DNA from: Triglochin maritima
Taxonomy: Eukaryota; Streptophyta; Magnoliopsida; Alismatales; Juncaginaceae
NCBI GenBank assembly: GCA_963682175.1
Contig: OY821774.1
Span: forward strand, 44,468,201-44,532,200
Length of the DNA stretch: 64,000 nucleotides
Direction: 5' to 3'
Under the pieces are notes generated by a model. The model searched no databases. It was not told where the DNA came from and saw nothing but the letters and a program-made list of their open reading frames with translations. Made by a program: the position numbers and the translations under genes. Within the stretch, counting starts at the first letter, position 1; each line of letters opens with the position of its first letter. Of this stretch, positions 13,526 through 22,827 are shown in pieces.

Positions 13526-14199
13526 ATACAGACCCACGTGGAAGTCAAAGTATACATAAGAGTCAACTGTGATTACAACAAAAATGAATGTACATGTAAT
13601 CACTACCTCAACAAAAGAAGTATAAAAGAGGACACAGGATCTGATCCCGGGGGCACCGTCCTCAGTCACCACCTCAAACTCTAACCCTGCTCGCTACCTG
13701 AAATGCAAACAAACAAACATGCCTGAGTTCCCTGCAGGAACCCCGTATACCAAACCTCCTAAAATACGAAAAGGAAAATTAAAGACAATGCAATGCAATA
13801 CACATGATCATCCGCCTCGGGCCCACAATAATGCCCTCACCGCCTCCGCGGCACTGAACCACTCCTGCCACTAGGGTCAAGTCAGTCCACCGCTGCCTCA
13901 CAAGGGTCAGTCGACACCACTGCACCCCAAAAAGTGCAGGAAGGAACCCCCGGTACACGCCGCACTCCAGGAGCGAGTCAGCCCGCCAAATACACAACTC
14001 GGGTCAGACGACAGCCGCTGCTCCCCCAAGAGCTGCCAAACGCGCACCCTGCCGGAACATCCTCGGCCTACCGCTAAACCCTCGCAAACTGCCCAAGGTT
14101 TACGGTACACATCCCTCACACCCCGCTCGGTAAGAGAGGAAACAGTAATACAATAATACACCTTCGTCGAAGGTGAAATCCGTAGCTCTCAAAGCCGGT

Positions 14200-14755
14200 T
14201 AGGGGTGTAAACGAGCCTAAACGAGCCGAGCCCACGGTGTTTGAACTTGGCTCGTTTAATAAACGAGCCGAGCTCGGGCTTGGCTCGTTTAATAAATGAG
14301 CCAGATGTCATGTTTGGGCTTGGCTCGTTTATTAAACGAGCCGAGCTCGAGCTTGGCTCGTTTGCTCGTTTAAAATTTTTAACAAGTTTTTGAGCCCATT
14401 TAAGCTTGTTTAAGGCTTGATTAACTTGTTGTAAAATATAATAATTACATTTTATAAATATCGTTAGCATATAAATGGATAATTTTATAAATTATATGTT
14501 CTACTTTTAGGTAATTGAGATATAGAAAATAATATGTTTATTTGTGACATATATGTAATATGTGTATAAACTTAAACGAGCCAAACGAGCTCTTATCGAG
14601 CTAACCGAGCCGAGCTAGGGATTGACTCGTTTATTAAACGAGCAGATTTTGATGTTTGAGCTTGACTCGTTTAATAAATGAACCGAGCTCGAGTCGAGCG
14701 TTATCGAGCCGAGCTTGAGCGAACTCACGAGCTCGAGCAGAATTTGACAGCCCTA
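14200..14755. mobile_element. Non-autonomous hAT-type MITE nested in solo LTR
   Basis: A 556-bp element with imperfect terminal inverted repeats: TAGGGGTGTAAACG on the left and TAGGGCTGTCAAATTC read inward from the right. It is flanked by a perfect 8-bp duplication AAGCCGGT (14192-14199 and 14756-14763), diagnostic of hAT transposition. Inside are many subterminal repeats of CTCGTTTAATAAACGAGCC and GAGCCGAGCTCG, which probably act as transposase-binding repeats. It has no coding capacity. An older relative lies at 39516-39974 in the MADS-box gene. Confidence 0.85.
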
Positions 14756-15761
14756 AAGCCGGTAATCAACCGTCGCCTCGGAGCCGGTAGTCGACCTATA
14801 CTCAACGGATCGCGTGTGGATAAATCCACCAACCTGCGGCAGATCGGTCGACCGCTAAAAGCACACTGGTCGACCGGTCCCCCACACAGTACACAGTACT
14901 GTACAAACAAGTCTACCGGTCGAACCACGCCAACCGAATTACCGACCAATCGGTCGAACAAAAGTCATCTAGCGGTCGACCGTTTGGATGGTCTACGCTA
15001 TACAATTTTATATAATATATATATCCGACCGGTCGAACCAAGGGGCCGTTCAACCGATAACAGGACTTTCCGCATTTTGCCTAAGTGATATTCGGTCGAC
15101 CGGAACTGTTATACAGTTCGACCGAATCAACACAGGCACTCTACCGCTTAAATAAAATGCTCAGTCGGTCGACCGAAAGTTAAAGAGCGGTCGACCGTTT
15201 TGATGGTCAAAGCTCCCAACCGACTAAGCATCGAATGGATCGGTCGAACAAGGTTAAGGACGTTCGACCGTTTGATAAGTCAAAATCCCCAGCCGACCCA
15301 TTCTCATTGTTATTCGGTCGACCGGCTAAGTGGTCCCGTTCGACCGATAACAGCATAACCCTTTTTTCCCGCACAAATCTGGCATAACGGTCGACCGTCA
15401 AACGACATCGTTCGACCGTTCGCGGGTAAAAATCCATATAATAATAGGATCGGTCGACTGCCCACAGGCACCGGTCGACCGATCGTCGTCTTCAACCTCT
15501 GAATTGGTTGAAATCCGACGGGGAATTCGACACCAACGTCGATCCCCAACACTCACAAGGCATATGTGAGTTATAATGAAGATTTGGCATACCTTTTTGA
15601 CGGTTGTGGAGGCCTCCCAAGCTTTGGCAACCTCAACCCACTTCTTCTTTTTCTTCTCCTCTTCCTCTTCTTCTCTCCTTCTTCTTCTTCACCAAAATCG
15701 CCTCTCTCACGCTCTGGTTAACTTAAGAAGTGAAGAAAACGTTTCAATTTATCTAACACCC

Positions 15762-15772
15762 CTATTTATACA
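15762..15772 (-). promoter_or_regulatory. TATA box of solo LTR
   Basis: On the minus strand the sequence reads TGTATAAATAG, about 140 bp inside the sense 5' end of the LTR. An equivalent TATTTAAG lies at the same relative place in the full-length copies (52551-52558 and 59264-59271). This implies a short U3 and a leader of roughly 2 kb. Confidence 0.55.
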
Positions 15773-15914
15773 TAAACTCAATCTTATCTTCAACTCACCT
15801 CCAAATCCTCCAATCCAAACAAGCCACCTCATACTATACTAATCAAGGCTTAATTAGGTTAATTAGGTTTAGTTTAGTTTAATTTAGGTGTTTAGATTAG
15901 GTTCTTACAAGAGC

Positions 15915-16802
15915 AGTGATTATCAGGCTCAAAAAATGGACTCATTTCCGGACCCAAAATGTCTGTAATTTGGCGATTAATGAGCTTTTATTATCCCAAA
16001 TATATTCCTGTTGATATCGTGTTAGATATATCTAGATCGTTGAAAGTGTTTTGGGTGGACTAGATATGTCCATATGGTTATACCTTAATTGTTGTGCTCT
16101 TGTTCTTGTTATGGTGTTGTATATGAGGCAGGATATATCAAGCACGATTATTAAACTTAATATTTGGCCGCTTTAATGTTTGGTCAACCTACCGTTTATT
16201 TCTGGCTGTTTTAATAATTTCGTGGGTTAGATATGTCCCTGATGTGGTCTCACTTGAATGTTGTGATATAAAAATGAAGGTGTATATTTTTGGGTATACT
16301 TTTTTCAGAGGTAAGTAACATTATTTCCTTTTTAAACAAATGTTGGGATACATACCTGAACATCTATTTTTATATTATAATTTTTACACCCTAAAATTAG
16401 TAGATATACTGAAAAATGTAGTTAAAGATACATATGGATAGTTGGGATTCTAATTTGTTGACTGAGTAACCCTTTTTTGGTAGGCAACATGAATGACATT
16501 TTGACCACATGCACTTTTAGCAAAACAAAGAGTTGCTTGAAAGGCATGATACAAAGAGTTGCTTGAACGGTACGATAGACGGCCAACAAGTACTACACAC
16601 GAAAGAGAACTATGCATATCCGGAGGGAATTATTTTCAGATATATCCAGAGGGATGTTGGTTGTTTTTATATATTGTTAGTACTATACATATTTGAAATC
16701 TGATGTGTTGCTTAGATATATCTTAACAAATGTTGTCTTTGTTGTTAGCGACGATAAATCCATTGTGTTAGCGTTTTTGTTGTGAATGATTATTACCCCT
16801 TA
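15915..16802. other. AT-rich spacer between solo LTR and Harbinger
   Basis: No gene is visible. The motif GATATATC/TAGATATGTCC recurs several times and also recurs beyond the Harbinger element (about 18990-19740). This suggests that the two flanks were one older AT-rich repeat, split by the Harbinger insertion. No terminal repeats were found for it. Confidence 0.4.
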
Positions 16803-18985
16803 GACCATCCTTAGCGGGTCATCCGCTCCAGACGACCACTTGGTACAACCCGGTTGGCCGGGTTTTTTTGTTTTGAATTTGTTTTGTTTTTGTATTTCTT
16901 GTAATAATTAGGGGTTTATATTTTGATAAATAATTAGGGGTCAAGTAGTTGTAGTGTATATTTTGATAATAATTAGGATTGTGGTAATGATTTGGGGTAT
17001 TATTTTGTAAATAGTTGAGCATTTATTAAATTTTATTTAAAAGAAATAAAATAATTAAATAAACCACATATGTAAATAAACGGATAAACAAATTAAAGAT
17101 GATTTGAAGATAATTATATTCCCAAACAAGATATGAAATCGGTCAGATTAAAGGTATCACGTCCGTACTGTAGATTGTCAGTCCGACAAGATAAGACATC
17201 ATGTGCATACTGTAGATTGTCAATCCGACAAGATAATGCACCACGCGTACTGTAGATTGTCAGTTCGACATTATAAGGAAGGAAGTGGTAAGACATATCT
17301 CGTCAAACATATTTAATTCAATGAACTCTAATTTAAGATACCCACCGACCTCCTCCTCCTCTGACGATGCCTTCGACGAGCTTTGGAGGCGAGTAAGCAC
17401 TGAAGCACTCGAAGAGCTTGAGCGTGGGGCGACTCGTGGGCGGAGTCATGAGGCTCCAAGGCGACGTCGCGCTACGACCCAAAACCCCGATAGAGATCGG
17501 GAAGAAGGTTATCGTCGTCTTATTTCTGATTATTTTGCTGAAAATCTTGTGTATGGTCCTTGTATTTTCAGAAGAATATTCAGAATGAGGAAGCATGTAT
17601 TTCTGTGTATATCGAGTGCAGTTGAGAATTCTGACGTGTTCTTTCAACCAAGGCCGGATGCGGCGGGTCGAATGAGTATATGAGGACTACAAAAAATCAC
17701 TGCAGCTCTGCGAGTGTTAGCCTACGGTGTTGTAGGCGATGTCGTTGACAAGTACCTACGCCTTAGTGAGGCGACGACAAAGATGACTCTCCAGAAGTTC
17801 GTAGAAGGAGTGATAGCCAACTTTGGTGATGAATACCTGAGAAGACCCACATCAGAAGACATTACAAGACTACTTCACGTTGGCTTTCCAGACATGATGG
17901 GGAGCATCGATTGTATGCATTGGGAGTGGAAAATTGTTCAGCAGCTTGGAAAGGACAATACCAAGGCCGAAGTGGCAAGACAATAATTGTGTTAGAGGTT
18001 GTAGTGTCGTACGACCGATGGATATGGCATAGTTTTTTCGATATTCCGAGCTCGAGTAACGATCTCAACGTACTTCAACGATCTCCCATTTTTAATGACG
18101 TGTTCGAAAGACGTGCGCCTCCTATCCAGAACGAGGTGAATGGTCATCAATATGATATAGGATATTATCTTACAGATGATATTTACCCGCAGTGGGCGGC
18201 ATTCATGAGGTACATCACACTTCCACAAACTCCTAAGGATAGGTTATTTGCACAACACCAGGAGGCAGGTTGTAAAGACGTAGAACGCGCATTTGGAGTG
18301 TTGCAGGCACGATGGGCAATCCTAAGAAGGTCATCTCTTGCGTGAAATGTTGACCTCCTAAACAAAATAATCATTGCATGCATCATAACGCACAACATGA
18401 TCGTGGAGGACGAGCGTGAATCTTATTCCATGATTTATGATACAACTGAGTGTGAGCATGATCGTGACATATCGGGTCCGGAACCAACGCCTTACTAAAC
18501 TGCACGGGTTCTGGACATTAATGCCTACATGAACAACAGAGAACGCGTTCGTAATAAAACTCAACATCTCGCGTTGAGGACATACATGATCGAGAACATC
18601 TTGCAGCGATTCGACGGAAACGACACTTAATTGTGTTTTATTTCATGTAATATTTGAATTATGTCGTGTATTATTTGGTAATGTAATCTTTGGTTTCTTA
18701 ATATTAATAGTATTTATTATTTGGTAATCATTGATGGTTAAATAAATAAAGTATATGCATTTGGAAATAAATAGATTATTAATATTTTTGTTAAATATAA
18801 ATGAATTTGGAATAAAATAAAAGTTGAGAAGAAAATTAATGATGTAGAGGAAAAAGAGTGGGATAACCTAGGTCATTGTTAAATGGTGAATAGTGATGGA
18901 GAAATATGAGGTTGGGTCATAATGACGTGACAGAAATAAAGAAGAGAGAGAATGTGAATGACCTAAGTCATTGTTGTGGGTGCTC
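16803..18985 (+). mobile_element. PIF/Harbinger DNA transposon, decayed
   Basis: Terminal inverted repeats GACCATCC (left) and GAGCACCC (right, read inward) match at six of eight positions. They are flanked by the trinucleotide TTA (16800-16802 and 18986-18988), the target typical of Harbinger. Subterminal GTCAT/ATGAC motifs occur at both ends. The element carries one broken DDE transposase (17321-18630). Its length of about 2.2 kb is shorter than many autonomous plant copies, and no second MYB-like ORF is visible. Confidence 0.8.
17321..18630 (+). pseudogene. Harbinger (HARBI1-like) transposase pseudogene
   Basis: A DDE-type nuclease that would cut and paste the surrounding element. It starts at ATG 17321 with a Ser-rich N-terminus and an Arg-rich stretch. 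It continues through GSIDCMHWEWK (first catalytic Asp), VVSYDRWIWHSFF, SNDLNVLQRSP (second Asp) and DVERAFGVLQARWAI (catalytic Glu), then HNMIVEDER. It is broken by an in-frame TGA at 17681-17683 and by a frame change near 17935, just after the MHWEWK motif in an A-run. A TGA at 18343-18345 stands where the family has Trp, and a further stop follows near 18496. The three catalytic acids survive, but no full-length protein can be made. Confidence 0.88.
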
Positions 18986-19166
18986 TTAGATATATCTTAA
19001 TTGGGATAGACATACCATATTGATTATATATATGTTAGACCACTAAGATTTCAGATTTATATATCAGTTATACAGAAAATGAATGATATAAATAATGTCG
19101 ACTAAATACCGTGACATATGTTCTACCCATTGAATAACCAAATGGATATATATATATACAGGAATT

Positions 19167-19354
19167 TTCTAGTGAGCCTAGGGCTTAATTTAGAAAATTA
19201 AGCCCCTACAATATCCACCACTCATTTTAAATTGTAAGGTAGATTAAGATAAAAATGGTTATGCTAATGAATGGTGAGATTAACTGTAAATAAGATCCGA
19301 TGGTGAGATTGTAGGGGGCTTAAACTAAATTTGATGAGCTCTGAGCTCACTAGA
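19167..19354. repeat. Short foldback (MITE-like) element
   Basis: The left arm begins TCTAGTGAGC and includes AAGCCCCTACAAT. The right arm includes ATTGTAGGGGGCTTAA and ends GAGCTCACTAGA, so the two ends pair over much of their length. It is about 190 bp and non-coding, with TA-rich flanks including a (TA)n run after it. No clear target duplication was found, so the superfamily is open. Confidence 0.55.
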
Positions 19355-20085
19355 GTTTGACCCTATATATATATATATATATAAAATGTGGCCATTTTAT
19401 ATGGTAGATATATAACAGCAAGATATATGGTAGTACCGTAGTAGTGGTGTATGGTTTAGTTATTAGCACAGCAACATATATGGTAGTAGTGGTGTATGGT
19501 ATAGTTATTAGTCTGGATATATCTTTCCAGATAAATCACTCATCCATATAATATTGGTTTGCGTAAACAATCTTGGACATATTTGAGCAGTCCTCTGAAT
19601 GTGTTCATGGTATGCAAACCAATATGTCTTATTGTCAGGTATATCGATGCATTAATGGTAAACGTCGATATATCTAATGTGGCATATTTAACGTGTCAGA
19701 TATATCCACCGTAAGAGTCGGTGAGATAGTAGTTGACAAGAGGATAGAAGAATGAGAGAAACGTGAATGCTTCGTATGAATTCTCTTACCATAACCCATA
19801 TTGTCACAAACATCAAGGGATGTGATGAGGCAATAATAACCACAAAAATTCACAAGCCATTACTTTACTGAATTGCTAAACATCGTTCCAAAATTACTTA
19901 AATCGTCCCTTGAAATTACCATTTTGATCTTCTCTCATTTCTACCGCTATAACGCGACATTTTACCTTCCTATCACACATATCTCTTCATATTCCTCTTA
20001 TAATCATAAAAAATAATGTTTTGGAGGTCAGTAATGAACCAACGAACGCCCCAGTGTACTCGAATCTGGTAAAATATCTAACATC
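19355..20085. other. AT-rich spacer
   Basis: TA dinucleotide runs and further GATATATC-type motifs, with no gene visible. A G-rich ATGGTAGTAGTGGTGTATGG repeat occurs twice around 19430-19500. Confidence 0.4.
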
Positions 20086-20330
20086 TTTTTAATAAAAAAA
20101 TAATAAAAAATAATAAAAAATTACGGGCGTCCGACGGAGCCGCCCCCACGTAGGAGGGGGCGTCTGGCTAAGACGTCTTCCCCATGGGGGCGGCGTTTTA
20201 CCCAGACGCTCCGCCCATGGGAGAGGCGTCTGTGTAAGACGCCTCCCCCAGACGCCCCCTCCTACGTGAGGGCGGCTCCGTCGGACGCCCGTAATTTTTT
20301 ATTATTTTTTATTATTTTTTTAAAAAAGAT
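20086..20330. repeat. Large GC-rich palindrome with A/T-rich arms
   Basis: The left arm TTACGGGCGTCCGACGGAGC pairs with GCTCCGTCGGACGCCCGTAA on the right. The pairing continues inward through ACGTAGGAGGGGGCGTCTGG and outward through (AATAAAAAAT)n against (ATTTTTTATT)n. The total is roughly 95 bp of stem on each side of a loop at about 20168-20250. The loop itself carries the CGTCTG/AAGACG motif seen again at 20770-20932. A transcript would form a long hairpin. The origin is unknown. Confidence 0.8.
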
Positions 20331-20764
20331 AATTGATTATAACTTTAGATAATTGTTAAATTAATTAATAAGTTAATAATTACTATATTCGGATGACCGA
20401 TACATCTTCGGTACACCGAAAATTCAAAAATTTCCAGATCCAACAATTTCAAAATCCAAAAAAAATTCCAGGGGACGCTGCCCCCTTGCCACCCCCGCCA
20501 CCTCACCGGCGAGGTAGAATGCCGCTCGCTCACCGGGGAGCGAGACCCCCAAACGATCTGTCGAGGTGGTATTTGTAAGTCAGGATGTTTTACCACCGGG
20601 AGATTTGGAACTTAAAAAATGTTGGATCTGGAATTTTTTTGAATCTTCATCACTTGCAAAAAAACTCATTGTAATCCGACCGGTTACCACCGAAAACTTG
20701 CAAAGAAACGTCAAATAATTTGAGATAATACACCGTATAATTTTAATTTGACAAAAAAATTAAA

Positions 20765-20935
20765 AAAAACGGGACGTCTGGCTAAGACGTCTGTACCATC
20801 GTGGCGGCGTCTGGCTAAGACGCCTCCACCATGGTGCAGGCGTCTTAGCGAGACGCTTACACGATGGTGCAGGCGTCTTAGTCAGACGCCTCCACGATGG
20901 TGCAGGCGTCTTAGCCAGACGTCCGAGTCGGAAAA
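20765..20935. repeat. Array of ~34-bp GC-rich units with palindromic ends
   Basis: About five units of the form GCGTCTGGCTAAGACGCC followed by TCCACCATGGTGCAG, alternating in orientation. The block starts GACGTCTGGCTAAGACG and ends with its complement CGTCTTAGCCAGACGTC. The open frames through it on either strand (20748-20963 and 20760-20984) simply translate the repeat into KTPPRWCRRLSQ-like units, and I do not regard them as genes. It shares its core motif with the palindrome 440 bp upstream. Confidence 0.75.
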
Positions 20936-21621
20936 AAAAATCTGTCTCCGTTACTTCGCCTGATCTAGGTGTTTCGCCAGACATTTTCGTGGTGTTGGTA
21001 CTAAGAATGTTAGTAAAACTGAGTCAAAAACCTTGTTTAAAGACACAGGACGATATGTGTATTAAATATATTGTTAAGGGCAATTTGGTAATTTTAAGGG
21101 GTGATTTAAGTAGTTTTGGGACGGCGTTTATTAGTTCCCTGCTTGCTTTATTGAATAAAAATTCAGACGTACGTTTTTGGCAGGTGGAAGTGAGTCAGCA
21201 CTTAAGAGAGAGTGAGTGGAGGACTCGTTTTTGAGTTGAGCCCGTCCAGCTCGAAGTACTGTATTGTATAATATGTAGAAAGCTTTTTATTTTGAAACCA
21301 TGTTTTAGTATTCATGCTAACAAGATAATGAGAGTTTTATCGGGATGCGCAACAAAAGTTTGATTCACATACTAATTTTCAACTTCTGTAATAAAGATCA
21401 AGCATGGCTTGCTGTTTTCTTAACGGTTATCAGCAGCCACCTAATTTTAGATAATAGTGACACTTTCTGCAAAAAAAACAAACAAACCGATGTACCATAT
21501 TTGCTGATTAATCAACTGTTTTATAAGCCTTACCGAGCCAATGATCTTAAGCATCAAAATGTTGACACCCACAGAGCACATCAATTTTACTGAAAATGTA
21601 AGGATAGTAAACAAAAACTGA
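20936..21621. other. Intergenic spacer / 3' flank of membrane-protein fragment
   Basis: No gene with family resemblance. Open frames at 20989-21234 and 21345-21593 have no recognisable features. Confidence 0.4.
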
Positions 21622-21981
21622 TCATTTTGATCTTTTAGCTTCCTTTTCCGCCTTCCGTTGCGCCCTCCGCTGCCTCGAGCTGCCCGAGGAAACAAACCCT
21701 CCTTTACTCTCTTCAGAGTCATCCAAATCATTCAAGGATTTCTAAGAACCAATGGTTTAATAGAAGTTCAGACTTAGCTTCCAAAGTGAAACAAGAGGTG
21801 TAGAAGCTAGGATGTAAATTGATACCTCTCTAATTTCTGCAAAGCTTACAGCATAGAATGTTACAGTAGCAGCTGCAACAATTCCTACAATTGGAAGTGC
21901 AACTTGAATTGCATCCATCACTTTTGCTTTTCTCCACTCGCTTGTTGATAGGCTTCTCTTGTTCCGTTCCTTTTTCTTATC
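21622..21981 (-). CDS. Two terminal exons of an unrecognised one-helix membrane protein
   Basis: The minus-strand exons 21826-21981 (52 codons) and 21622-21741 (39 codons plus TGA) join in phase, with a GT donor at 21825 and AG before 21741. The peptide is basic at first (DKKKERNKRSLSTSEWRKAK). It then has a hydrophobic helix (IQVALPIVGIVAAATVTFYA), an acidic linker (LDDSEESKG) and a basic tail (SSRQRRAQRKAEKEAKRSK). I do not recognise the family. No convincing upstream exon lies between 21982 and the copia element at 22391, nor between the copia element and the next gene. It is either the tail of a gene truncated by rearrangement or one whose remaining exons I missed. Both splice sites look good and the frame is clean. 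Confidence 0.6.
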
Positions 21982-22390
21982 CTATCAACCACTATCTGGA
22001 TGGAAAGAGAATGATATTAAAACCTTTTGGTGAGCTCACCTTCCTAATATTTGTCCTCTATGTAACAAATAGCTATAAGTGGCTTTTCACAAATATATAT
22101 TATAAGTGCAAATTAAATTTGGTAAAGTGAGGATTTTGTGCTCTCGACAATGCCAATTTGATGTAACATAAACAGACTAGTCAGATTCAGCTGGTACTTG
22201 GACATCAACCTGGTAGCAAATGTTTCTAGTATTAACTCAAGTAAGCAAATTACAAAAATAAAAAGTTTATAATGCTGTGACATCAACCTGACAACCTGCA
22301 TCATTTTCTGAAAGAATTTTAATCCGTCGTGACGATTAAAATGATTTACTGAGTTTTGAAGAACAGAACATGCTTAATTCATTTAATCTG

Positions 22391-22549
22391 TGTTAGAAGA
22401 TATTAGAAAATAATTAAATAGTTGATAGAACTTCCTTATTATTGTTTCCTAATTATTGTTTTCTTATTTTATCATTTTAATCTCTCTATATATATAGAAT
22501 ACCTACCTAAGCAATAATATACATTCCCAATTGTTATTTCGTCTTCACA
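22391..22549 (+). repeat. 5' LTR of copia element
   Basis: Starts TGTTAGAAGA and ends TCTTCACA. It contains a TCTCTATATATATAGA region that could serve as TATA box. The primer site follows with no gap. Confidence 0.85.
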
Positions 22550-22827
22550 TGGTACCAGAACTTAAGTTCTAACCCTAGCCATTACCCCCACCCTAACCCT
22601 CATTGTCGTACTGTTCACCGGAGCACTGTTCACCACTGGTCGACCATTCCTTAGGCCGTCGGCCCCCAACCTACACCCTATCTAGGCGGTTCTTTCTGTG
22701 TATGGACACCCGGTGAATTTTTCAGCCTTCATCGGTGATGCTCATGTTTAAGTGCTGAACTTTTATCTCTTCGTCGAGGTTGATGAAATTTTGTGGGTTG
22801 GGTTAACCCTTTTGGTATGATCTCTGG

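Larger units (their letters stand above)
13405..15909 (-). mobile_element. Solo LTR of a Ty3/gypsy (Tekay-like) family
   Basis: The left end TGTAACGTACCCGAAAACAG matches the LTR start of the full element at 50553 (TGTAACGTCCCGAAACAGCG), and the right end is TTCTTACA. The five bases AGAGC flank it on both sides (13400-13404 and 15910-15914), a perfect target-site duplication. No internal coding region remains, so it is a solo LTR left by recombination. The sense strand is minus, with a TATA box TGTATAAATAG (complement of about 15762-15772). It contains a (TA)n run at 13493-13523, a nested hAT MITE at 14200-14755, and more than a dozen CGGTCGACCG-type palindromes between about 14830 and 15490. 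It is clearly diverged from the copies at 50553 and 57246. Short open frames here (for example 14678-15088) are chance frames through the repeat. Confidence 0.88.

Noticed and set aside
20748..20984. Overlapping frames on both strands encoding RRLSQTPPRW-type repeats
   Set aside because: Both merely translate the palindromic 34-bp tandem array, and there is no start context, splice support or family match.
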